Positions 1-6,229 of a DNA stretch of 8,847 nt are shown here, piece after piece. The position numbers were made by a program, and so were the translations under genes. The stretch covers positions 1 to 8,847 of the forward strand of contig DAICZK010000056.1 in the NCBI GenBank assembly GCA_027311185.1, given 5' to 3'. The notes below the pieces were generated by a model. The model made no database searches and was not told the DNA's origin. It was given only the letters and a program-made list of their open reading frames with translations. Positions within the stretch are counted from its first letter, which is position 1. Each line of letters begins with the position of its first letter. The stretch comes from Sulfuriferula sp. GTDB taxonomy: Bacteria; Pseudomonadota; Gammaproteobacteria; Burkholderiales; Sulfuriferulaceae.

Positions 1-1
1 G

Positions 2-682
2 AACCGTTACGGCGTGCGCGCCTTGAGCAAGATCATTCCGACCGGCATCGAGTTGTCCGATTTCGACTACTGCGACAACCAATCCTTCCGTCTTAAACAC
101 AATATCGCGCTCGACCGTCCGGTGGTGGTTTATGTCGGCCGGGTCGCTTTTGAAAAAAACATTGAATTTCTTTTGCTGATGTTGTCACAACTGCGCCATA
201 CGCTACCCGACGTTTTGCTCATCATCGCGGGCGAAGGCCCGGCCGAAGCCAAGCTTAAACGCACGGTGGAAGGGCTAAATCTATCCCACCATGTGCTGTT
301 TGTCGGCTATCTGGAGCGCGCTTCGGAATTGCCAGCATGTTATTGCGCCGGCGATGCCTTCGTGTTCGCCTCGCGCACCGAAACGCAAGGGCTGGTTTTG
401 CTCGAAGCCATGGCGTTGGGCGTGCCTGTTGTCTCTACTGCGATCATGGGTACGCGAGATATCCTGGCGGCGGGGAAGGGCTGCCGTGTCGCGCAGGACG
501 ACCCGGTGGCATTCGCCGCAACCTTGCATGAAGTACTCACCGATCCTGAGCTGCGCGCCCGGCTCAGCACAGAAGCCCGGCACCATGCGCTGGAATGGAG
601 CGCTCCGAAAATGGCGCGCCAAATCGAGGAATTCTACGAGTATGTGCGCCATCATTTCGACGCCAAAAACAGGCCGGCTTAA
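2..682 (+). CDS. Glycosyltransferase family 4, C-terminal part (5' end outside window)
   Basis: The reading frame is open from base 2 and reads N-R-Y-G-V-R-A-L-S-K before any plausible start, so the GTG at base 14 is only an internal codon and the gene begins upstream. What remains is about 226 residues: the linker and the C-terminal Rossmann domain of a GT-B fold retaining glycosyltransferase (GT4, Glycos_transf_1). Visible hallmarks are the strand and loop V-V-V-Y-V-G-R with downstream K-N, the segment I-I-A-G-E-G-P, and the E-x7-E motif (Glu codons at 380-382 and 404-406) followed by L-G-V-P-V-V, which binds the nucleotide-sugar donor. Family members move a sugar from an NDP or UDP donor to a lipid or saccharide acceptor at the cytoplasmic membrane face. 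Donor and acceptor cannot be read from this fragment. The acceptor-binding N-terminal domain is missing from view. Family assignment is firm; substrate is unknown. Confidence 0.9.
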   Translation, partial: NRYGVRALSKIIPTGIELSDFDYCDNQSFRLKHNIALDRPVVVYVGRVAFEKNIEFLLLMLSQLRHTLPDVLLIIAGEGPAEAKLKRTVEGLNLSHHVLFVGYLERASELPACYCAGDAFVFASRTETQGLVLLEAMALGVPVVSTAIMGTRDILAAGKGCRVAQDDPVAFAATLHEVLTDPELRARLSTEARHHALEWSAPKMARQIEEFYEYVRHHFDAKNRPA

Positions 683-722
683 ATTCCGACTAGATCGCCT
701 GCGCACCGCGAGGCGGTAGCAC

Positions 723-751
723 GTGAACAATTAGCCGGTTCGGGATATAAT
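723..751 (+). promoter_or_regulatory. Probable sigma-70 promoter for the 784-1332 gene
   Basis: A perfect TATAAT lies at 746-751. Seventeen bases upstream is the weak -35 hexamer GTGAAC (723-728), which matches TTGACA at three positions. The expected transcript start near 758 would leave a leader of about 26 bases before the ATG at 784, with no clear Shine-Dalgarno sequence. The -10 is convincing. The weak -35 suggests modest or activator-dependent expression (inference). Confidence 0.5.
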
Positions 752-783
752 TCAACTCATTCAGACAAGCCGACAAACAACGC

Positions 784-1332
784 ATGACCTTACCCGACCG
801 CTCGCGCCAGGTGATACAGACCTACGCGGCATTCATCCACGGCGTCGCCACAGCGTGCGTGCAACCGCTGCTTCTGGGGCCGTTGCAACCCATGCTCGCG
901 CGCATCGAGAAACAGGGCTGGGTCAATCTGGCGGCGGCGTTGCGTCTGGTGATAGCCGGGCGCCGCGACAGCGGCGTCTATATCGGCCTGGAGGATGACG
1001 AACGCATTATCGTCGAGGCCATCCTGCGCGGCATACAAGATCCCTCAACGCTGCCCGACCCGGCGGATAAGGCCAACCCGGTCGCCGCTGCGCCCGGCCT
1101 TGCGGGCATGATACGCGCCAGCGCAAACGGCAATCCCGCCGCGACTTCGGCGCTCGCCGACATGGCCGAGCAAATGGTCAAGGCTGGCGGCGACATGGCG
1201 AAATTGGGCGGGCATTTGTACCGCATGGTCAACGGCGAACGCAACATCGACATGCTCACTCGCGGCATGGGGATCAAAGGGCGCGGGCTGATTACGCAAT
1301 TACTGGTGGAACTGGAACGCGAGGATCAATAG
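784..1332 (+). CDS. Conserved-looking hypothetical protein, 182 aa
   Basis: I do not recognise this protein. It starts at ATG 784, about 33 bases after a perfect TATAAT box, and ends at TAG 1330-1332. It has no signal peptide and no clear membrane segment. The first 80 residues look helical with mixed charged and hydrophobic stretches, including L-L-L-G-P-L-Q-P-M-L and a W-V-N-L-A-A-A-L-R-L-V-I-A-G-R-R segment. A Pro/Ala-rich linker lies around residues 90-105 (L-P-D-P-A-D-K, then V-A-A-A-P-G). The C-terminal third is again helical and Met/Gly-rich (M-V-K-A-G-G-D-M-A-K-L-G-G-H) and ends in charged L-V-E-L-E-R-E-D-Q. A cytoplasmic helical protein is likely. Base composition and codon use resemble the neighbours, supporting a real gene. 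It follows the glycosyltransferase by about 100 bases but has its own promoter, so a functional link to it is unproven. Confidence 0.75.
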   Translation: MTLPDRSRQVIQTYAAFIHGVATACVQPLLLGPLQPMLARIEKQGWVNLAAALRLVIAGRRDSGVYIGLEDDERIIVEAILRGIQDPSTLPDPADKANPVAAAPGLAGMIRASANGNPAATSALADMAEQMVKAGGDMAKLGGHLYRMVNGERNIDMLTRGMGIKGRGLITQLLVELEREDQ

Positions 1333-1360
1333 GAATACGCTACGGCGTTGTTCACCCAAC

Positions 1361-1527
1361 TAACCCGATCTTTTCGTAAATTGGCGCGCGCCCTCGCTGG
1401 TCTTTTGTTTCGTATGAAGCTTTTGTTCAGTTGGCTGTATGAATAACTACACCGCGCCTTCACAAAAGCTCCCTACAAAACAAAATCCTGCGCGATCATC
1501 ATGCGAATTTATGAAAAGATCGGGCTA
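1361..1527. repeat. MITE-like long imperfect palindrome with TA ends
   Basis: The whole stretch is a single imperfect palindrome centred at base 1444. Terminal arms 1364-1382 and 1506-1524 match at 18 of 19 positions as inverted repeats, the exception being a G/T wobble. Inner arms 1403-1426 and 1462-1485 match at 21 of 24, including uninterrupted 8- and 9-base blocks. All blocks share the same centre, so they belong to one structure. Both ends carry TA (1361-1362 and 1526-1527), as expected for a target duplication left by an IS630/Tc1-mariner-type transposase, giving a mobile unit of about 163 bp. It has no coding capacity and sits between the 3' ends of two convergent genes. The structure is seen directly; the mobile-element reading is inference. 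A degenerate bidirectional terminator or transcribed hairpin is the main alternative, though an arm span of about 65 bases is unusual for one. Confidence 0.6.
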
Positions 1528-2865
1528 AACCACGGCCAGCGCGGCCAGCAGTTTTTCGTGTATGCCGCCGAACCCGCCATTGCTCATGATCAGCATATGG
1601 TCGCCAGAGCGGGCCTGCGCGGCAATCGCGGCGACGAGCGCCTCCATGTTCTCGAATACCTGCGCATTGTCCATAGCCGCGAATAGTGTGGTCGCATCCC
1701 AGGCCAGGTTGGCGCTGTAACAAAATACCCGGTCCGCTTCGCGTAAACTGGCAGGCAACGCCTGGTTCATGACGCCCAGCTTCATGGTGTTGGAACGGGG
1801 CTCGATCACCGCGAGTATCCGCGCCGCTCCCACTTTATGCCGCAAACCGCCCAAGGTAGTGGCAATCGCGGTCGGATGATGGGCAAAATCATCGTACACG
1901 GTGATCCCGTTGATCTGTCCGCGCACTTCCATCCGCCGCCTGACGCTTTCGAACGTAGCCAGCGCAGCGCATGCCTGCGCGCTGGCCACTCCGGCATGGC
2001 GTGCGGCGGCGATTGCGGCAAGCGCATTGAGCACGTTATGCGCGCCGATGAGCGACCAGCTCACTTCGCCTTGCCACACGCCTTTAAAATACACCGTAAA
2101 AGCCGATTCATCGCCTTGCGCCGACCAACCCTCGCTGTCTCCGAAATGCTCCAGCGGCGTCCAGCAGCCGCGCGCGATGACCCGGCGCAAACTTTCCTCA
2201 CCGCCGTTGACGATAATCAAACCCTGTCCGGGAACAGTACGCACGAGATGATGAAACTGCGTTTCTATAGCCGCCAAATCCGCAAATATATCGGCATGAT
2301 CGTATTCAAGGTTATTCAGTATCAGCGTACGCGGCCGGTAATGCACGAATTTGGACCGCTTGTCGAAGAATGCGGTGTCGTATTCGTCGGCTTCGATGAC
2401 GAAAAACGGCAATTCGGTCAGGCGCGCGGAAATGCCGAAATTTTGCGGGATTCCCCCTATCAGGAAACCGGGCCGCAGGCCGGCTTGCTCCAATATCCAG
2501 GCCAGCATCGCGGTGGTCGTGGTCTTGCCGTGCGTTCCCGCTACAGCCAGCACCCATTTATCACGCAGTACCTGTTCGGCTAACCACTGAGGACCGGAAA
2601 TATAAGGCAAACCGCGATCCAGTATCGCTTCCATCAGGGGATTGCCGCGCGTCACGACATTCCCGATAACATAAACGTCGGCGCGCAAGGCCAGCTGGTC
2701 CGGGTCGTAACCTTCGATCAGATCAATGTTCAGCGCGCGCAACTGGTCCGACATGGGCGGATAGACATTGGCATCGCAGCCCGTGACGCGGTGTCCTGCT
2801 GCCCGCGCAATGGCGGCAATACCGCCCATGAAAGTACCGCAAATGCCTAGAATGTGTAAGTGCAT
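1525..2865 (-). CDS. mpl: UDP-N-acetylmuramate:L-alanyl-gamma-D-glutamyl-meso-diaminopimelate ligase
   Basis: Mpl recycles cell-wall peptide by ligating the released tripeptide L-Ala-gamma-D-Glu-meso-Dap to UDP-MurNAc with ATP in the cytoplasm, bypassing MurC, MurD and MurE. The 446 residues have the three-domain Mur ligase layout. The N-terminal UDP-binding Rossmann segment starts [12 protein letters not shown], a signature that separates Mpl from MurC. The ATP loop G-T-H-G-K-T-T-T is at residues 110-117. The central-domain E-A-D-E-Y-D is at 158-163 with downstream D-K-R-S-K-F, and [11 protein letters not shown] is at 184-194. G-A-H-N-V-L-N-A is at 274-281 and D-D-F-A-H-H-P is at 325-331. 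The C-terminus [12 protein letters not shown] is family-typical, with a tail shorter than in E. coli Mpl (about 457 aa). The ATG at 2865 matches the family N-terminus; no strong Shine-Dalgarno is visible. It is the last gene of a minus-strand group. Its TAG stop falls on the boundary of the palindromic element. Confidence 0.96.
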   Translation of the reverse strand: MHLHILGICGTFMGGIAAIARAAGHRVTGCDANVYPPMSDQLRALNIDLIEGYDPDQLALRADVYVIGNVVTRGNPLMEAILDRGLPYISGPQWLAEQVLRDKWVLAVAGTHGKTTTTAMLAWILEQAGLRPGFLIGGIPQNFGISARLTELPFFVIEADEYDTAFFDKRSKFVHYRPRTLILNNLEYDHADIFADLAAIETQFHHLVRTVPGQGLIIVNGGEESLRRVIARGCWTPLEHFGDSEGWSAQGDESAFTVYFKGVWQGEVSWSLIGAHNVLNALAAIAAARHAGVASAQACAALATFESVRRRMEVRGQINGITVYDDFAHHPTAIATTLGGLRHKVGAARILAVIEPRSNTMKLGVMNQALPASLREADRVFCYSANLAWDATTLFAAMDNAQVFENMEALVAAIAAQARSGDHMLIMSNGGFGGIHEKLLAALAVV

Positions 2866-2897
2866 AGTTTAGAAGTCGATTAATAAATCAGAATTGG

Positions 2898-3335
2898 TTA
2901 GTTTAATCCGGCACCCTCAATGACGCGTCCGGAGGCCAGATCCACCAGTATGAACGTGTCCGGTATGAGCGTTGCGACCGCCAGCAGAAATATTTCGATA
3001 AACTCGGTGCGCTCTTGCTCAGGCAGGCTGCTCGTGCGATTGAAAGTACCGAACATCGAATCATGAAACGCCGCGACATAAAGAATCCGTTTTTTAATCT
3101 CGGGAATATTGTTGGCATCCACCGCCGTGTCGAGGCGGGCGAGCACGACTTCGCCCAGCTTTTCCTTGATCGAAATGTATAGGTGATCCAAGTATTCCGC
3201 TGCGCTCAACCGACCATTCTCGTCTTGCAGATTGAGGGTTGCACGGACTTGTTCTCCGGTTTTAGTTTTCAGCACGACCCGCTTTTCTATGGGTTTGCTG
3301 CTCGCAGCAATGCCAGGCTGGATTATCACACTCAT
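2898..3335 (-). CDS. Hypothetical protein, 145 aa, between the AEC permease and mpl
   Basis: I do not recognise this protein. The frame can be opened from 3368, inside the preceding permease gene, but the ATG at 3335 is preferred. AAAGGA (complement of 3343-3348) lies seven bases before it and the permease has just ended. The product begins M-S-V-I-I-Q-P-G. Residues about 15-40 look like beta strands rich in Lys and Thr (R-V-V-L-K-T-K-T-G-E-Q-V-R-A-T-L-N-L). Then come amphipathic helices (E-Y-L-D-H-L-Y-I-S-I-K-E-K-L; I-P-E-I-K-K-R-I-L-Y-V-A-A-F-H-D) and a hydrophobic stretch, I-E-I-F-L-L-A-V-A-T-L-I-P-D-T-F-I-L-V-D, near the C-terminus. There is no signal peptide. A small mixed alpha/beta cytoplasmic protein is likely. 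It starts 11 bases after the permease stop and ends 32 bases before mpl, so co-transcription with both is likely. Function cannot be assigned. Confidence 0.75.
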   Translation of the reverse strand: MSVIIQPGIAASSKPIEKRVVLKTKTGEQVRATLNLQDENGRLSAAEYLDHLYISIKEKLGEVVLARLDTAVDANNIPEIKKRILYVAAFHDSMFGTFNRTSSLPEQERTEFIEIFLLAVATLIPDTFILVDLASGRVIEGAGLN

Positions 3336-3342
3336 GGTTTCA

Positions 3343-3348
3343 TCCTTT
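3343..3348 (-). promoter_or_regulatory. Ribosome binding site deciding the 3335 start
   Basis: On the minus strand this reads AAAGGA, seven bases upstream of the ATG at 3335. It overlaps the TAA stop of the upstream permease (3349-3347), an arrangement typical of translationally coupled genes. It favours the 145-residue product over the longer frame from 3368. Confidence 0.7.
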
Positions 3349-4294
3349 AAAGAAGTATCCATAGCCACAATGGCAGGGTAAATAAAAACATCACCGTGGT
3401 CCAGGCAATTGCCAACGCGGTCGTTTCTACATCCAGTTTGTAACGATCGGCCAAACTTAGCGCCATCAGCATGGTCGGTACTCCTGTTTCTATCACTGCT
3501 CCTACCTGCGCGTTATGCAAAGCCCCCAACCCGTATTTCGCCACCATCCAGACCACCCCGGGCATGATTATCAATTTGAACAGCACCACCACCCCGATCG
3601 CAGCACTAGGCACCAGGCGACGCCAGGGGATAGACAAACCCAGCATCAGCAACATGACCGGTACTGCAGGCTGACCGATCAGGTGCGCAGCGCGGATCAA
3701 GGGCGCAACCGACCAGCCCGATAGACTGACCGCAACTCCGACCATGAACGACCATACCGGCGGCAACAGCAGCCACGCCTTGATCGGATTGCCCTGTACA
3801 CGGCTCTGTCCGCCCAGACGCACGGCCATCCACACCCCGAGGCTCCACAAAAGGGGTGTCGAGGCGCCCATGTCGGCAAACGCCGCATAACGACCGCCCT
3901 CGTCGCCAAACAAGTAGTACAGCAGCGGGTAACCCATGAACAGCACATTGCCAAACGTGCCGCTCAACAGCAGCCCGGCGCGGGTAGGAGCAGACAATTT
4001 GGCGCCCACGCGACTATGATACAAGAGAAAATACAAACCCGCGCCGCCAACCACGATGCTCAACATCACCAATAACGGAACCGATAACAGCTGCGCGTTA
4101 ATTTTGGCGCTGGCGGCCGATGCAAACAATAGCGCCGGCGCGAACAGGTTGATCGTGATGGTGCTGATGTAGCCCCGCACGGCCCGTACTCCGTCCGCCC
4201 CCAGGCTTCTGCGCCACCAGGCTCCGGCAGTTACCAGCAGCGCCATGGGGAGCATGACTTCCAGCAACAAATTCAGATAATAGGCAAACGACAT
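3347..4294 (-). CDS. AEC (auxin efflux carrier) family transporter
   Basis: This is a 315-residue integral membrane protein of the AEC/Mem_trans family, whose bacterial members move organic acids such as malate or related small metabolites. The actual substrate is not readable here. About ten hydrophobic segments are visible. The first lies near residues 7-25 (L-N-L-L-L-E-V-M-L-P-M-A-L-L-V-T-A-G). Later ones include L-L-S-V-P-L-L-V-M-L-S-I-V-V-G-G, a segment after P-I-K-A-W-L-L-L-P-P, and the C-terminal F-L-F-T-L-P-L-W-L-W-I-L-L. Family-typical features are a helix-breaking N-L-F-A-P-A-L-L-F early, G-T-F-G-N-V-L-F-M-G-Y-P-L in the middle, and E-T-G-V-P-T-M-L-M-A-L near the end. Length fits the family. 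The ATG at 4294 gives the normal N-terminus but has no good Shine-Dalgarno. It is the promoter-proximal gene of a likely operon with the 145-aa gene and mpl, and is divergent from nrtR. Confidence 0.9.
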   Translation of the reverse strand: MSFAYYLNLLLEVMLPMALLVTAGAWWRRSLGADGVRAVRGYISTITINLFAPALLFASAASAKINAQLLSVPLLVMLSIVVGGAGLYFLLYHSRVGAKLSAPTRAGLLLSGTFGNVLFMGYPLLYYLFGDEGGRYAAFADMGASTPLLWSLGVWMAVRLGGQSRVQGNPIKAWLLLPPVWSFMVGVAVSLSGWSVAPLIRAAHLIGQPAVPVMLLMLGLSIPWRRLVPSAAIGVVVLFKLIIMPGVVWMVAKYGLGALHNAQVGAVIETGVPTMLMALSLADRYKLDVETTALAIAWTTVMFLFTLPLWLWILL

Positions 4295-4311
4295 AAAAAT
4301 AAATCAATCCG

Positions 4312-4350
4312 TACAGGTACAGGTTTATAACCGCCCCGACCCATACAGGT
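4312..4350 (-). promoter_or_regulatory. Candidate promoter/operator upstream of the AEC gene
   Basis: On the minus strand a TATAAA hexamer (complement of 4323-4328) lies about 30 bases before the permease ATG, with no good -35 at normal spacing. It is flanked by three exact copies of ACCTGTA (complements of 4312-4318, 4318-4324 and 4344-4350). The first two copies overlap by one base. The repeats could be half-sites for a regulator, but no known motif is recognised. Confidence 0.25.
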
Positions 4351-4435
4351 TCTCAGGCGGCCGGTTCGATAGCGCGATCGGCGGAGTGGCCGGACGACGG
4401 TTCGGTTGCAACACTAATCAAGGACAACAAAACTC

Positions 4436-4485
4436 GATTGACATCGTGTCAATCCGACACTATCATAATAGTGTATTTTTTACAC
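4436..4485. promoter_or_regulatory. Array of overlapping inverted repeats, likely NrtR operators
   Basis: Three dyads lie in a row. The first is 4436-4454, with 8-base perfect arms around TCG (GATTGACA/TGTCAATC) and containing the -35. The second is 4457-4474, with 7-base perfect arms ACACTAT/ATAGTGT around CATA and containing the -10. The third is 4471-4485, with 5-base arms GTGTA/TACAC around five T. A further GTGTC-AATCC-GACAC pairing (4446-4460) bridges the first two, and a lone TACAC follows at 4495-4499. The ACTAT...ATAGT core resembles AT-rich palindromes reported for NrtR-type repressors. The assignment to NrtR rests on position and adjacency and is inference. Confidence 0.6.
4438..4466 (+). 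promoter_or_regulatory. Strong sigma-70 promoter of the nrtR-nadA-lnt operon
   Basis: The -35 is the perfect consensus TTGACA (4438-4443). Exactly 17 bases later is TATCAT (4461-4466), five of six matches to TATAAT. Transcription would begin near 4473, so the earlier ATG at 4386 cannot be used from this promoter and the nrtR start is placed at 4503. This is the best-matching promoter in the window, and both hexamers lie within or touch inverted repeats, consistent with tight repression. Confidence 0.8.
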
Positions 4486-4502
4486 TTAATTTTTTACACG
4501 CC

Positions 4503-5174
4503 ATGGCTCCTTTTTGTTACGACTATCCGCATCCTGCCGTCACGACAGATATAGCGCTGTTTACTATACTTGAGGACAAGCTCGCCATTTTGCTTATCCG
4601 CCGGCGCTCGCCGCCATTTCAGCATTGCTGGGCGTTGCCGGGTGGGTTTGTCGAGCCGGACGAGGGGCTGGAAAACTGTGCGCTGCGCGAACTGGCGGAA
4701 GAAACCGGTATCACCGGAGTGTATCTGGAGCAGCTCTACACCTTCGGTCAACCTGATCGCGATCCGCGCGAGCGTATCATCAGCGTCGCCTATTATGCGC
4801 TAGCGCCCGCCGATATCCTGGCGCCGGTCGCGGGTTCGGACGCGGCCGAAGTATGCTGGTTTGCACTCGATGCATTGCCTGACCTGGCTTTTGACCATCC
4901 TGACATACTCTGTCTCGCGCAACAGCGACTGCGCACCAAGCTGGACTATTCGACCATCGCCTTCAGCCTGGTGAACGAAACCTTTACGTTGGGCGAACTG
5001 CAAAAAGTCTACGAAATCATTCGCGGCGAACCGCTGGATAAACGCAATTTTCGCAAATACATTTTATCACTGAATCTGCTCGCCGAATCGGGCGCCTCGC
5101 AGCACGGCTGCAATCACCGTCCGGCAAAGCTGTATCGTCTCGCACAACCCGGCACTCTCCATTACTTACGTTAA
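4503..5174 (+). CDS. nrtR: NrtR-family Nudix/winged-helix transcriptional regulator of NAD metabolism
   Basis: NrtR proteins are repressors that join an N-terminal ADP-ribose-binding Nudix domain to a C-terminal winged helix, and they control genes of NAD synthesis and recycling. The 223-residue product begins near the family signature Y-P-H-P-A-V-T-T-D (residues 8-16). The Nudix box at residues 48-70 fits G-x5-E-x7-R-E-x2-E-E-x-G exactly (G48, E54, R62, E63, E66, E67, G69), so hydrolase activity may be retained; many NrtR proteins have a degenerate box. The winged helix spans about 155-213 and contains [11 protein letters not shown] (161-171), L-D-K-R-N-F-R-K (178-185) and R-P-A-K-L-Y-R (206-212), all typical of the family. 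The frame opens upstream at 4386, but that ATG precedes the promoter, so ATG 4503 was chosen; it lacks a clear Shine-Dalgarno. nadA begins 11 bases after the stop, supporting the role. Overlapping dyads in its promoter suggest autoregulation. Confidence 0.92.
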   Translation: MAPFCYDYPHPAVTTDIALFTILEDKLAILLIRRRSPPFQHCWALPGGFVEPDEGLENCALRELAEETGITGVYLEQLYTFGQPDRDPRERIISVAYYALAPADILAPVAGSDAAEVCWFALDALPDLAFDHPDILCLAQQRLRTKLDYSTIAFSLVNETFTLGELQKVYEIIRGEPLDKRNFRKYILSLNLLAESGASQHGCNHRPAKLYRLAQPGTLHYLR

Positions 5175-5185
5175 CAACAATCAAA

Positions 5186-6229
5186 ATGCCTACTCAAAAC
5201 GTCATAAAGATGCCTGCCATTCCTCCGATCATCGTGCCGCCCATGCAGGAGGAGCAGTTGGACGCGAAGGAACGCGCTACGCTGGTTGCGCGGATCAAGC
5301 GCTTGATCGCAGAGCAAAACGCCGTGCTGATCGCGCATTATTACACCTCGGCCGATTTGCAGGATCTGGCGGAAAGCACTGGCGGCTGTGTCTCGGACTC
5401 GCTGGAAATGGCGCGTTTTGGCCACGCACATCCCGCACAGACGCTGATAGTGGCGGGGGTCAGGTTCATGGGCGAAACAGCGAAGATACTCAATCCCGAA
5501 AAACGCGTGCTGATGCCGGACCTGAACGCCCACTGTTCGCTCGATCTGGCGTGTCCGGCGGATACTTTCAACGATTTCTGCGACCAGCATCCCGACCGGG
5601 TGGTGGTGGTTTATTCCAACACCTCGGCGGCGGTCAAGGCGAGGGCCGACTGGGTTGTTACCTCGGGCATAGCGGTCAAGATCGTACGGCATCTGCATTC
5701 GCTGGGCAAAAAAATCCTGTGGGCGCCCGATCAGCATCTGGGCGAGTACGTGCGCGATATCACCGGTGCCGATATGCTGATCTGGCAGGGAATCTGCGTC
5801 GTGCACGAGGCTTTTCAGGCGGCCGAGCTCGCGCAGATGAAACTTGCATACCCGGAAGCGGCTGTTCTGGTTCATCCCGAGTCGCCCGCCGGGGTCGTAG
5901 CGTTGGCCGACGTGGTCGGGTCGACCACGCAGATTATTCGCGCTGCCCAGGAATTGCCCAATCAGACGTTTATCGTGGCGACCGATAACGGTATTTTTCA
6001 TAAAATGCACGCCGCGGCACCCGGTAAAACGCTTATCGAAGCACCGACCATGGGTTTCGGCGCTGGCTGCAGCAGTTGTGCGCACTGCCCGTGGATGGCC
6101 ATGAACGGGCTGCGCAACCTTGCGCGAGTGCTGGAGACCGGAGACAACGAAATCCGTATCGAGGAAGGAATCAGGCGGCGCGCGGTGCTGTCGATCGCGC
6201 GGATGATGAATTTTGCTGCGCAGCCTTAA
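5186..6229 (+). CDS. nadA: Quinolinate synthase
   Basis: NadA condenses iminoaspartate (from NadB) with dihydroxyacetone phosphate to make quinolinate, the second step of de novo NAD synthesis from aspartate, in the cytoplasm. The protein has 347 residues, the length of E. coli NadA. The three expected [4Fe-4S] cysteine ligands are present. C117 is in [11 protein letters not shown]204 is in W-Q-G-I-C-V-V-H, and C301 ends the C-x2-C-x2-C run C295/C298/C301, before P-W-M-A-M-N. Each sits four positions after its E. coli counterpart (113, 200, 297). Other family motifs are I-A-H-Y-Y-T (49-54), [12 protein letters not shown] (66-77), [10 protein letters not shown] and Y-S-N-T-S-A-A-V-K. The ATG at 5186 lies 11 bases after nrtR and has no clear Shine-Dalgarno; ATG 5210 is a less likely alternative. 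nadB and nadC are not in this window. Control by the upstream nrtR is very likely (inference). Confidence 0.97.
   Translation: MPTQNVIKMPAIPPIIVPPMQEEQLDAKERATLVARIKRLIAEQNAVLIAHYYTSADLQDLAESTGGCVSDSLEMARFGHAHPAQTLIVAGVRFMGETAKILNPEKRVLMPDLNAHCSLDLACPADTFNDFCDQHPDRVVVVYSNTSAAVKARADWVVTSGIAVKIVRHLHSLGKKILWAPDQHLGEYVRDITGADMLIWQGICVVHEAFQAAELAQMKLAYPEAAVLVHPESPAGVVALADVVGSTTQIIRAAQELPNQTFIVATDNGIFHKMHAAAPGKTLIEAPTMGFGAGCSSCAHCPWMAMNGLRNLARVLETGDNEIRIEEGIRRRAVLSIARMMNFAAQP

Noticed and set aside
694..717. Stem ATCGCCT/AGGCGGT after the glycosyltransferase stop, as a terminator
   Set aside because: The stem is short with one wobble, has a 10-base loop, and has no T-run after it.
1837..2583. Long plus-strand open frame of 248 codons inside mpl
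   Set aside because: It is antisense to a complete mpl with all motifs, and its translation shows no recognisable domain.
4386..4502. N-terminal extension of the NrtR gene from ATG 4386
   Set aside because: It would translate through the consensus promoter and operator, and the extra residues do not resemble the family. ATG 4503 gives the normal N-terminus.
5171..6085. Long minus-strand open frame of 304 codons inside nadA
   Set aside because: It is a shadow of nadA caused by GC-rich codons; the His/Arg-rich translation looks non-protein.
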